The translations under genes and the position numbers were made by a program. The notes under the pieces were generated by a model. It ran no database searches, was not told the DNA's origin, and saw only the letters and a list, made by a program, of their open reading frames with translations. Of a stretch of DNA of 64,000 nucleotides, positions 28,996-36,467 are shown in pieces (within the stretch, counting starts at the first letter, position 1; the number at the start of each line of letters is the position of its first letter). The DNA is from Alphaproteobacteria bacterium (GTDB lineage: Bacteria > Pseudomonadota > Alphaproteobacteria > Micropepsales > Micropepsaceae): positions 1-64,000 of the forward strand of contig JAGWJY010000001.1 of NCBI GenBank assembly GCA_028865545.1, read 5' to 3'.

Positions 28996-29058
28996 CGGCG
29001 TTCCGCCGGGAAACCCGGCGATTCGCCGGATCATAGCGCAAGTTCCGGCGCTTCGCCG
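28996..29058. promoter_or_regulatory. Three phased palindromes between lrp-type gene and lysine gene
   Basis: Three 13-bp palindromes of the form CGGCG-N3-CGCCG lie at 28996-29008 (spacer TTC), 29016-29028 (ATT) and 29046-29058 (CTT). Their centres are 20 and 30 bp apart, about two and three helical turns. They fill the 155-bp divergent promoter. Lrp/AsnC octamers typically bind such phased arrays, so they are the likely operator. Confidence 0.6.
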
Positions 29059-29118
29059 CCTGCCTTTCGCAGCGGTTTGGCCGCACATTTCTGCTGAGGC
29101 GCAACGGGAGTGTGGTCC

Positions 29119-30189
29119 ATGAAAAACGTGATGCTCATCGGAGGCGGCAAGATCGGCGTTGCCATCGCGGAATTCCTCTCCGGCACCGGCGACTACCGGA
29201 TCACCGTGGTCGACCGCGATTCAGCCAGCCTGTCGCGCATGCCGGAAAAGAACGTCGAGCGGCGCAAGGTCGTCATCGAGGATGCCCGCGCCCTGGCCGA
29301 CGAGATCAAGGGTCACGACATCGTGCTCTCGGCCACGCCCTATCACCTTACTGCCACCATTGCCGAAGCCGCCAAGCGCGCCGGCGCCCATTACCTCGAT
29401 CTCACCGAGGACGTGGAATCCACCCGCGCCATCAAGAAGCTTGCGGAGGGGGCCTCGACGGCTTTCATTCCGCAATGCGGACTGGCGCCGGGCTTCATCT
29501 CCATCGCCGCCTACGATCTGGCGAAGAAGTTCGATAAGCTGCGCGACGTCAATATGCGCGTCGGCGCGCTGCCGGTGTTCCCGACCAATGCGCTCAAATA
29601 CAATCTCACCTGGTCGACCGACGGCCTGATCAACGAGTACTGCAATCCGTGTGAATCGGTGCGCGACGGCGTGCGCGGCGAAGTGCCGTCTCTAGAGGAG
29701 ATCGAACATTTCTCCCTCGACGGTACGGAGTATGAGGCCTTCAACACCTCCGGCGGTCTGGGTACGCTGTGCGACACGCTGGAAGGCAAGGTCGAGAACC
29801 TCAACTACAAGACCGTGCGCTATCCCGGCCATCGCGACATCATCAAGATGCTGGTACGCGATCTGCGCCTCGGCGTCCGCCGTGAGATTCTGAAGGACGT
29901 CCTGGAGACCGCGATCCCCATCACCTATCAGGACGTGGTGCTGATCTTCGTCACCGTCTCGGGCTGGCGCGACGGCCTGCTGACCCAGGAAAGCTATGCC
30001 AAGAAGATCTATGCGCAGCATGTCGGCGGCCGGCTGATGAGCGCCATCCAGGTGACGACGGCGACCGGCATCTGCGCCATGTGCGATCTGCTGGCCGATG
30101 GAAAGCTGCCGCAGAAGGGTTTCGTGCGGCAGGAAGAGACCAGTCTGTCGGACTTCCTCGCCAACCGCTTTGGGAAATATTACGCGTAA
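29119..30189 (+). CDS. Saccharopine dehydrogenase-family lysine-catabolic dehydrogenase
   Basis: A 356-residue enzyme with an N-terminal Rossmann fold (MLIGGGKIGVAIAEF) and the saccharopine dehydrogenase C-terminal domain (NTSGGLGTLCDT, YKTVRYPGH). It is single-domain. It could be a saccharopine dehydrogenase (glutamate-forming) or an L-lysine 6-dehydrogenase, which belongs to the same family. The latter fits better because no lysine-ketoglutarate reductase is encoded nearby. The product, aminoadipate semialdehyde, is the substrate of the ALDH7 enzyme downstream. The ATG at 29119 follows GGGAG at 8-9 nt; a GTG nine bases earlier lacks an RBS. Confidence 0.85.
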   Translation: MKNVMLIGGGKIGVAIAEFLSGTGDYRITVVDRDSASLSRMPEKNVERRKVVIEDARALADEIKGHDIVLSATPYHLTATIAEAAKRAGAHYLDLTEDVESTRAIKKLAEGASTAFIPQCGLAPGFISIAAYDLAKKFDKLRDVNMRVGALPVFPTNALKYNLTWSTDGLINEYCNPCESVRDGVRGEVPSLEEIEHFSLDGTEYEAFNTSGGLGTLCDTLEGKVENLNYKTVRYPGHRDIIKMLVRDLRLGVRREILKDVLETAIPITYQDVVLIFVTVSGWRDGLLTQESYAKKIYAQHVGGRLMSAIQVTTATGICAMCDLLADGKLPQKGFVRQEETSLSDFLANRFGKYYA

Positions 30190-30550
30190 GACGCAAGAGA
30201 CTTGCCCTCCCTCAAAGGGAGGGTGAACCGACAGAGATTCACATGCGCGTCCACTTATCCCTGTTGCGCGGGACCCAATATACGATGGCGGATCAATGCT
30301 TTGATGGAAGGCGCGGGCGACTTATCCCGGTTCTCCAAAACGGGCGTATAATGCTGCCGTGGCGCGCCGGATCTGCATCCGGACGGTGCAGGCCCGCGCC
30401 CGCCACGATCCGGCGAAGCCTCAAGGCACGGTCCTCCTCCCCCCGGTGTTTGGAGCGAGTTCCGAAAAACGACTCTCAAGCAGAAGTATAGCTGGCCGAA
30501 ACACCCACAACATCTAGATGTACGCCAGCAGGTGAAAGGACGAGATCACG
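30190..30550. other. 361-bp intergenic region upstream of the ALDH7 gene
   Basis: Apart from the hairpin at 30205-30223, I see no gene here. A minus-strand open frame of 74 codons (30255-30479) has no RBS or family features. The last 60 bp contain the RBS region (AAAGGACGAG) for the aldehyde dehydrogenase. The CGGCG-N3-CGCCG palindromes found upstream of the preceding gene do not recur. Confidence 0.5.
30205..30223 (+). terminator. Hairpin after the lysine dehydrogenase gene
   Basis: CCCTCCCT and AGGGAGGG form a perfect 8-bp stem with a CAA loop, 15 bp after the stop codon. There is no T-run, so termination would be weak or factor-dependent. It might also be a short intergenic repeat. Confidence 0.4.
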
Positions 30551-32038
30551 ATGCACGCCAAACTCCTCGCCGAATTCGGCATCACACCGTCGGGCTCGCA
30601 CAGTGTGCGTTCGCCGATCGACGGTTCCGAGATCGGCCGCGTCGCCTTCGACGATGCCGCCGCCATCTCGGCGAAGATCGAAGCCAGTGTGGAAGCGTTC
30701 CGCATCTGGCGCGACGTGCCGGCGCCCAAGCGCGGCGAGTTGGTGCGCCTGCTGGGCGACGAGCTGCGTGCTCATAAGGACGCGCTCGGCCGTCTCGTCA
30801 CCGTCGAGAACGGCAAGATTCTCCAGGAAGGCCTCGGCGAAGTGCAGGAGATGATCGACATCTGCGATTTCGCGGTCGGTCTGTCGCGCCAGCTTTACGG
30901 TCTCACCATCGCCTCGGAACGGCCCGGGCATCGCATGATGGAGACCTGGCATCCCGCCGGTCCCGTCGCCGTGATCTCGGCCTTCAACTTCCCCGTCGCG
31001 GTATGGGCGTGGAATGCGGCGCTGGCCTTGGTCTGCGGCGATCCGGTGATCTGGAAGCCCAGCGCCAAGACGCCGCTGGCGGCGCTCGCCGTCCAGGCGC
31101 TGTTCGCCCGCGCGGCAAAGAAGTTCGGTGACGCGCCGGCGGCGCTGTCGCAACTCGCACTGTGCACGCGCGAAGCGGGCGAGTTGCTGACCAAGGATCC
31201 GCGCATTCCCGTGGTCAGCGCCACAGGCTCGACGGCGATGGGCAAGATCATCGGTCCCACCGTCGCCGCCCGCTTCGGCCGCAGCATTCTGGAATTGGGC
31301 GGCAACAACGCGATGATCGTCTGCCCCTCGGCGAAACTGGAGCTGGCCGAGCGCGCCATCCTGTTCGCCGCGGTCGGCACTGCGGGGCAGCGCTGCACCT
31401 CGCTACGACGGCTGATCGTGCATGAAAGCGTCTACGACACGCTGCTGGCGCGTTTGAAGACCCATTACGGCAGGCTGGTGATCGGCGATCCGCTGGCGAA
31501 GGGAACGTTGGTCGGCCCGTTGATCGACGGCACGGCGTTCGAAGCGATGCAACAGGCGCTGGCGGCGGCCCGCGCCGAAGGCGGCAAGATCACCGGAGGC
31601 GGCCGCGCGCTCCAGGCGGAATATCCCAATGCCTATTACGCCCATCCGGCAATCGTCGAGATGCCGGCGCAGACGGCGATCGTCTGCCACGAGACCTTTG
31701 CGCCGATCCTCTACGTCATGCGTTATCGCAAATTCGATGAAGCGCTGGCGCTGCACAATGAAGTGCCACAAGGGCTGTCGTCCTGCATCTTCACGCGCGA
31801 CATGCAGGAAGCGGAGAAGTTCCTGGCGGCGTCCGGTTCGGATTGCGGCATCGCCAACGTCAATATCGGTCCGTCCGGTGCGGAGATCGGCGGCGCCTTC
31901 GGCGGCGAGAAGGAAACCGGCGGCGGACGCGAATCCGGTTCGGATTCCTGGAAGGCCTATATGCGGCGCCAGACGGCAACCATCAATTATTCCGACGCGC
32001 TGCCGCTGGCCCAGGGAATCGAATTCGGCGGAGGGTGA
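30551..32038 (+). CDS. ALDH7-family L-aminoadipate-semialdehyde dehydrogenase
   Basis: NAD(P)+-dependent dehydrogenase of 495 residues that oxidises aminoadipate semialdehyde to 2-aminoadipate (the bacterial AmaB / human antiquitin branch). The catalytic Cys is in GQRCTS (about 282) and the general-base Glu in LELGGNN. The family 7 hallmarks NFPVAVWAWN, CTREAGE and GGEKETGGGRESGSDSWK are present. It follows the saccharopine/lysine dehydrogenase on the same strand after 361 bp, giving a two-step lysine route to aminoadipate. Confidence 0.93.
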   Translation: MHAKLLAEFGITPSGSHSVRSPIDGSEIGRVAFDDAAAISAKIEASVEAFRIWRDVPAPKRGELVRLLGDELRAHKDALGRLVTVENGKILQEGLGEVQEMIDICDFAVGLSRQLYGLTIASERPGHRMMETWHPAGPVAVISAFNFPVAVWAWNAALALVCGDPVIWKPSAKTPLAALAVQALFARAAKKFGDAPAALSQLALCTREAGELLTKDPRIPVVSATGSTAMGKIIGPTVAARFGRSILELGGNNAMIVCPSAKLELAERAILFAAVGTAGQRCTSLRRLIVHESVYDTLLARLKTHYGRLVIGDPLAKGTLVGPLIDGTAFEAMQQALAAARAEGGKITGGGRALQAEYPNAYYAHPAIVEMPAQTAIVCHETFAPILYVMRYRKFDEALALHNEVPQGLSSCIFTRDMQEAEKFLAASGSDCGIANVNIGPSGAEIGGAFGGEKETGGGRESGSDSWKAYMRRQTATINYSDALPLAQGIEFGGG

Positions 32039-32210
32039 ATCGCACGACCTAATCCCCCTACTCGGCGCGCGGTAGATATCCGCCGCGCCCGCCCGCATGA
32101 TCGTTCCGCATCGGGCACGTCCATGACGGTGAAGATCCGAATATTCCATAACCGTTCTGGGCGCTGGCAAGCCGGGTCGCTGGGGTCCCGCGGCAAGGAA
32201 GGGAGGTCCT

Positions 32211-32612
32211 ATGGATGGGTTTGTCACATTGAAGAGTGCGAACGACTTCGCAACGACCCTTGGGCGGCTGACCGATGCACTCAAAGCGAAAGGTGTGACG
32301 ATCTTCGCGATTGTCGATCACGCGGCGGGTGCCGCTCATGCGGGGCTGAGCTTGCGCCCCACAACGCTGGTCATCTTCGGCAATCCGGCGGTGGGAACGC
32401 CGCTGATGCAGGCAGCCCAGACCGCCGGCATCGATCTGCCGTTGAGGACCTTGATCTGGGAAGACGCGAAGGGTGCGGCCTATCTCTCCTACAACGACCC
32501 GTCCTGGATTGCGGAGCGCTACGGCGCGCAAAATCTTCCGGCCGTGGCTGCCCTGACGACGGCGCTGAATGCGGTCGCGCTGCACGCGGCGGCGCCGTTA
32601 ACCTCTCCTTAA
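32211..32612 (+). CDS. DUF302-domain protein
   Basis: A 133-residue cytosolic protein. Its DUF302 core comprises FAIVDHAAGA, the Thr-Leu-Val-Ile-Phe-Gly-Asn-Pro segment and the PLRTLIWED stretch. Typical members cover 120-150 residues and often have a lipid- or cofactor-binding role that is not established. A strong RBS (AAGGAAGGGAGG) precedes the ATG. The stop overlaps the candidate CtrA box of the next gene. Confidence 0.85.
   Translation: MDGFVTLKSANDFATTLGRLTDALKAKGVTIFAIVDHAAGAAHAGLSLRPTTLVIFGNPAVGTPLMQAAQTAGIDLPLRTLIWEDAKGAAYLSYNDPSWIAERYGAQNLPAVAALTTALNAVALHAAAPLTSP
32598..32612 (+). promoter_or_regulatory. Perfect TTAA-N7-TTAA CtrA box
   Basis: TTAA (32598-32601), CCTCTCC, TTAA (32609-32612) followed by G. 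This matches the CtrA core exactly. It lies about 61 bp upstream of the 55-residue membrane protein at 32674 and overlaps the DUF302 stop codon. Confidence 0.55.
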
Positions 32613-32673
32613 GCATTTTCTTCACCCCCGCGCGGCTCCGTCCTAGGCTGCCGGCATAAAAGGGGAGCTGGGT

Positions 32674-32841
32674 ATGCCGAAGGTGGCGCAACTGACAGGC
32701 ATGATCGTTACCGCGATTGTTGTTTTCGGCACCGATGTGGATGTGTTCACCGCTGTGCCGCTGGGCATTTTGGCGGGCGCGATGGCGACCTTTTTCATGG
32801 CGCTGGCGGAAAACCGCCAAACGGCGAAAGTCGACAACTAG
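32674..32841 (+). CDS. 55-residue single-helix membrane protein
   Basis: Reads MPKVAQLTGMIVTAIVVFG at the start. One hydrophobic segment spans roughly 8-22 and a second, Ala/Gly/Met-rich, roughly 27-45. A hydrophilic tail ENRQTAKVDN follows. RBS AAAGGGGAG lies 7 nt before the ATG. A perfect CtrA box sits about 61 bp upstream. It converges on motA with a 15-bp gap. I do not recognise a family; the function is unknown, though location suggests a cell-cycle or motility role. Confidence 0.6.
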   Translation: MPKVAQLTGMIVTAIVVFGTDVDVFTAVPLGILAGAMATFFMALAENRQTAKVDN

Positions 32842-32856
32842 CGACGTACTGTTCGT

Positions 32857-33729
32857 TCAGTGCGGTTCCGGGGGAATGTTGTTCAGCGATTCTTCCAGTT
32901 CCTGGAAGGTCGGCTGAGCCTCGGACGGAACGCTGCTGCGTCCGATTTCGACGGAAACCTGCGCAGCATTGCCGTGGAGATGCGCGACCAGAATGTCGCG
33001 GATCACGTGATAGAACAGTGCTTCCTCGTCGATGATTGCCTTCAGCCGCAGACTGATCGGACCAACGATGCCGTAGGCCAGAAACACGCCCATGAAGGTA
33101 CCGACCAGCGCCGAGCCGATCATGCGGCCTAGTACTTCCGGCGGCTCCGAGATCGCGCCCATGGTCTTGATCACACCGAGCACGGCGGCGACGATACCAA
33201 GAGCGGGTAGGCCGTCGGCCATTGTCTGCAGGGAGTTTGCCGTCAGCAGCGCTTCGTGGTGGTGTTTTTCAAGCTGTTTCTCCATCGCCGCTTCGACCTG
33301 ATGCGGGTCTTCAAGGCTCATAGTCATCATCCGCAACGTGTCGCAGATGAAGGCGAGCGCGAAGTGGTCTTTGCTGATCTTGGGATAGCGCTTGAAGATG
33401 GAGGATTCCTCGGGCCGTTCAATATGAGCTTCGAGGGCGATCAGGCCCTTGGACTTCATCGTCTTGGTCAGCAGGAACAGCAGGCAGAGAAGATCGCGGA
33501 AATCGGCAGGCTTCCATTTTGGGCCGGAAAGGACTTTGCCGAGGTCGCCGCCGATCTTCTTGAGCGAATACATGGACCCGGCGATCAGCAGGGCCGCAAC
33601 CGCGGCACCGAGAATGGTCAGCAATTCGTGCGGTGCAGCCTCGATCACCGAGGTGAGCGAACCGCCCGACATGATGAAGCCGCCGAATACGCAGGCAAAG
33701 AGGACGACAAGACCGCCGATCTGAAGCAT
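32857..33729 (-). CDS. motA: Flagellar stator protein MotA
   Basis: A 290-residue proton-channel subunit of the flagellar stator. Four transmembrane helices lie at about 5-22, 33-52, 170-190 and 200-222. The conserved segment MADGLPALGIVAAVLGVIKTM and the SALVGTFMGVFLAYG helix form the channel face with invariant prolines. The cytoplasmic loop 70-160 holds charged residues that touch FliG. It is last in the response regulator-Hpt-motA group; a TTAAGG-N5-CCTTAA repeat (33759-33775) precedes it. MotB is not in the window, so the partner must be encoded elsewhere. Confidence 0.94.
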   Translation of the reverse strand: MLQIGGLVVLFACVFGGFIMSGGSLTSVIEAAPHELLTILGAAVAALLIAGSMYSLKKIGGDLGKVLSGPKWKPADFRDLLCLLFLLTKTMKSKGLIALEAHIERPEESSIFKRYPKISKDHFALAFICDTLRMMTMSLEDPHQVEAAMEKQLEKHHHEALLTANSLQTMADGLPALGIVAAVLGVIKTMGAISEPPEVLGRMIGSALVGTFMGVFLAYGIVGPISLRLKAIIDEEALFYHVIRDILVAHLHGNAAQVSVEIGRSSVPSEAQPTFQELEESLNNIPPEPH

Positions 33730-33771
33730 AGAACCCGCCCGTGAACCGCAGGCGAGTATTAAGGAAAGGCC

Positions 33772-34317
33772 TTAAGGAGCGATAAATTCGCCCGCCTTTC
33801 CGGTTGCCGAAACGTTAATTTCGGACAGCCGCTTCTCGACCAGAAGGGCCAATTCGTCGGCGACAGTGTCACCTAGCCGCGTCGCTTCGTCCTCGGCGTG
33901 GGCGGCCCGGGCGATGGCTTCCAGGTGGAGCACGACGACCGAGCGCTCCGGCTTACAGCCGGCACGGTCGATCACGTCGATGTATTTGCACAGTCCGTTG
34001 GCGATCCGCCCCGTGGCAGCGAGGCCGGCGTTTCCGGCCAGGCCGCGGATTTCATGCGCCTGCTCGAACACTGCGCCGATATCGGAAATGCGCGCCGCCT
34101 CTTCCAGGCGACCGACATGCGCCAGCACGGCCATACGCAATTCGTCTGCCTTGTCGGCGATGACACGCGCAGCCTTGGTCGTGGTCTCCGGATCACGCAG
34201 TACCCGCGACAGGCGCATCGCGTCCGCTGTGGCGAAGGTAGGATAGGTGCCCGGGGCGATCTTGGTTGCCGTCGTAGACTTCTTTTGCCCGGGCGAGGAG
34301 GGATTTTGGCCGGTCAT
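33772..34317 (-). CDS. Hpt-like phosphotransfer protein
   Basis: A 181-residue, mainly helical protein. The region around His88 (EQAHEIRGLAGNAGL) matches the Hpt consensus H-E-I-K/R-G. A 30-residue Pro/Ser/Thr-rich N terminus precedes it. It overlaps the upstream response regulator by four bases (ATGA) and lies 42 bp before motA, suggesting it exchanges phosphate with, or modulates, that regulator to influence the motor. No kinase domain is present. Alternatively it may be a structural helix-bundle protein. Confidence 0.65.
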   Translation of the reverse strand: MTGQNPSSPGQKKSTTATKIAPGTYPTFATADAMRLSRVLRDPETTTKAARVIADKADELRMAVLAHVGRLEEAARISDIGAVFEQAHEIRGLAGNAGLAATGRIANGLCKYIDVIDRAGCKPERSVVVLHLEAIARAAHAEDEATRLGDTVADELALLVEKRLSEINVSATGKAGEFIAP

Positions 34318-34826
34318 CTGAACTCCAAATCGGATTGGTCGTCATGGCGGCGCCACGGCCCTTTATAGGTTTCTTCCGCGCGTCGCCGCCGATCCGGTCC
34401 GAAATAGCCGTTGCAGCGGACATAGGAACGCGGTCGCTCGACGATCTCGGCCAGCCGCAGAAACAAGTTCTGCGCCGTGATCGGCTTGGCCAGAAACTCG
34501 GTTACCCCGGCATCGCGCGCCATCTCGACGCGATGACGCTCGGTGTGGCCGGTGATCATGACGATCGGGACATAAGGATTGGGGCTCTGCTTCGACAGGC
34601 GTACTTCGCGGGTGAAGGCGATGCCGTCGACCGGCTTCATCGTCAGATCCGTCAGAATGAGATCGGGTGACATGTCGCGAAGAATGGCGAAGGCATTTGC
34701 ACCATTATCTGCTTCGAACACATTTTTTATGTCGAGCGCCATCAACAACGTACGCAACAACGCGCGCATGTGCACGTTGTCCTCGACGATCAGAACCTTC
34801 AGATGATCGAATGCCGCCCCCGACAT
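34314..34826 (-). CDS. Single-domain response regulator with arginine-rich tail
   Basis: A 170-residue CheY-like protein with E15/D16, the phospho-acceptor Asp60 in LILTDLTMKP, Thr in MITGH and Lys in LAKPI. After the receiver (to about 130) comes an unusual tail, YFGPDRRRR followed by KGPWRR, without a DNA-binding domain. Caulobacter Cle proteins are CheY-like regulators with an arginine-rich stretch that bind c-di-GMP and act on the motor. This tail invites the same interpretation, but it is inference. Its operon partners are an Hpt-like protein and MotA. Confidence 0.85.
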   Translation of the reverse strand: MSGAAFDHLKVLIVEDNVHMRALLRTLLMALDIKNVFEADNGANAFAILRDMSPDLILTDLTMKPVDGIAFTREVRLSKQSPNPYVPIVMITGHTERHRVEMARDAGVTEFLAKPITAQNLFLRLAEIVERPRSYVRCNGYFGPDRRRRAEETYKGPWRRHDDQSDLEFR

Positions 34827-34952
34827 CGCGCCTCAACCCGTAAAATCACTGCCAGCACCATCCCGCACGCCAGCAAAGCCATGCTCATGCTCTGCGTCGG
34901 GCAGATGTGATGTATCGCCGCCGCAAACCGATGTGCATGATTCGCATATCAG

Positions 34953-34981
34953 ACCTGTGCTGCTACCACAGGTTACGTAAC
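34953..34981. promoter_or_regulatory. Inverted repeats in the divergent region upstream of the motility operon
   Basis: ACCTGTG (34953-34959) and CACAGGT (34967-34973) form a perfect 7-bp inverted repeat with a 7-nt spacer. The palindrome GTTACGTAAC (34972-34981) overlaps it. Both lie about 130-150 bp upstream of the response regulator and 60-80 bp upstream of the Nudix gene. The binding protein is unknown. Confidence 0.4.
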
Positions 34982-35036
34982 GATTGTTAGTAAGTCATTA
35001 TGCGGTCGCTGATCTGAACGAAAAAATTACTGCGTC

Positions 35037-35495
35037 ATGCCAAACCTCTTTTCCAGAACGCTTTTTTCGCTTTCCTTTGTAGCGCGCACCGCCCTGTCCC
35101 CGGTGGCTTTCGGGGTGCTGGCGATCGTCGAGCGGGACGGAAAGGTGATTCTGGTGCGCCACAGCTATGCGCGGGGGTGGCAATTCCCAGGCGGTGGCGT
35201 GAAGCGCGGCGAGCCTCCGGCCGACGCGCTGCTGCGCGAGTTGCGGGAGGAGATCGGTCTGACGCGGTCTGCGGTACCGGAACTGGTCGGCATTTACAGC
35301 CGCCGAATTTTTCCGATCACCAACGTCATCGCGCTCTATCACGTGCGAGAAGCGGTTTTTGCGTTCAAGCCGAATCTGGAAATCCGCGCGGTGCTGCTTA
35401 CTGATCCCGCAACACCGCCACCGGAAACCAGTCCTGCTGTGCGACGCCGCCTAGCGGAACTCACCGGCCGGGCGCCCCCAAGCCCTTATTGGTGA
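35037..35495 (+). CDS. Nudix hydrolase
   Basis: A 152-residue pyrophosphohydrolase. The Nudix box GGGVKRGEPPADALLRELREEIGL (about 57-80) fits G-x5-E-x7-REUxEExGU. The N terminus includes a hydrophobic stretch (SRTLFSLSFVARTAL) that might be a membrane contact. The substrate is unknown. The gene stands alone, divergent from the motility operon and convergent with the SDR gene. Confidence 0.85.
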   Translation: MPNLFSRTLFSLSFVARTALSPVAFGVLAIVERDGKVILVRHSYARGWQFPGGGVKRGEPPADALLRELREEIGLTRSAVPELVGIYSRRIFPITNVIALYHVREAVFAFKPNLEIRAVLLTDPATPPPETSPAVRRRLAELTGRAPPSPYW

Positions 35496-35499
35496 CCGT

Positions 35500-36417
35500 T
35501 CAGATCGGCGACCAGCCGAACACCGATGTGGTCGCGCCAAGATCGACGAAGCTCGGCTTGAAAGCTTCCATAGCATGTTCGGCGATAGTTTGCGGCGTCC
35601 AGCCTTCCACCTTGCCGATGCCGCGGATCGGCCGCGGTTGACTCATCAAGAAGATCTCATTGCCGCGCGCCACGAACAGTTGGCCCGAAACATCCTTGCA
35701 GGCGGGCGACGTCAGCGCGACGGCAAGTTGTGCCACCTGATCAGCGCGCATGGCGTTCTTCATCCGCTCGACGCGCTTGGCGGATGCTTCGTCCTTCACC
35801 GGGATGGTCTCGATCATGCGTGTCCAGGCGAAGGGCGCGATGGCGTTCGAGCGCACATTCTTCGCCGCGCCTTCCATGGCGATAATGCGCGACAGGCCGG
35901 CGATGCCCATCTTGGCGGCGGCGTAATTCGCCTGTCCGATATTGCCGATCAGGCCGGAGGTGGAGGTGAAGAGCACGAACGCGCCGTCGTTCTGTTCACG
36001 AAAATGACCGATGGCGGCGCGGCAGATGTTATAGGTACCGTTCAGATGGACGTCGATCACCGCGTCCCAGTCCTCATCCTCCATTTTGTGGAACATGGCG
36101 TCGCGCAAGATGCCGGCCGGCGAGATAATCGCATGCAAGCCTTTGAACGTATCCAGCGCTTGCTCGATCATCCGCGCGACGCCGCTCTTGCTGGTGACGC
36201 TGTCGGAGTTGGAGACAGCCAGGCCGCCCGCATGGCGGATCGCCTGCGCGACCTGTTCGGCTGGGGCCGCTGAACCCTCGTCGCCGCCTTTCACGCCGCC
36301 GCCCAGATCGTTGACCACGACGCAGGCGCCTTCCCTGGCTGCCAACATCGCGCATTCCTTGCCGATACCGTTGGCCGCACCCGTCACCAGCACAACCTTA
36401 CCTTCCAGCATGCCCAT
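35500..36417 (-). CDS. Short-chain dehydrogenase, MFE-2-type 3-hydroxyacyl-CoA dehydrogenase
   Basis: A 305-residue oxidoreductase. The cofactor motif TGAANGIG (about 12-19) and the extended NDLGGG segment after it resemble the hydroxyacyl-CoA dehydrogenase part of peroxisomal multifunctional enzyme type 2. The catalytic NYAAAK (Tyr/Lys) lies near residue 166. It probably acts in fatty acid or steroid side-chain oxidation. It is monocistronic, divergent from a GNAT gene. Confidence 0.85.
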   Translation of the reverse strand: MGMLEGKVVLVTGAANGIGKECAMLAAREGACVVVNDLGGGVKGGDEGSAAPAEQVAQAIRHAGGLAVSNSDSVTSKSGVARMIEQALDTFKGLHAIISPAGILRDAMFHKMEDEDWDAVIDVHLNGTYNICRAAIGHFREQNDGAFVLFTSTSGLIGNIGQANYAAAKMGIAGLSRIIAMEGAAKNVRSNAIAPFAWTRMIETIPVKDEASAKRVERMKNAMRADQVAQLAVALTSPACKDVSGQLFVARGNEIFLMSQPRPIRGIGKVEGWTPQTIAEHAMEAFKPSFVDLGATTSVFGWSPI

Positions 36418-36467
36418 GACATTCCCTCAACTTGCTTTTGCTCGGCCGCAACAGTAGCGAGGGTGTT

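Noticed and set aside
30255-30479. 74-codon minus-strand frame upstream of ALDH7
   Set aside because: No RBS, Gly/Pro/Arg-rich random composition and no neighbour relation.
34921-34945. Sigma-54 promoter for the response regulator-Hpt-motA operon
   Set aside because: A GCAA / TGCA pair is present, but the spacing is one base too long and the -24 element is poor.
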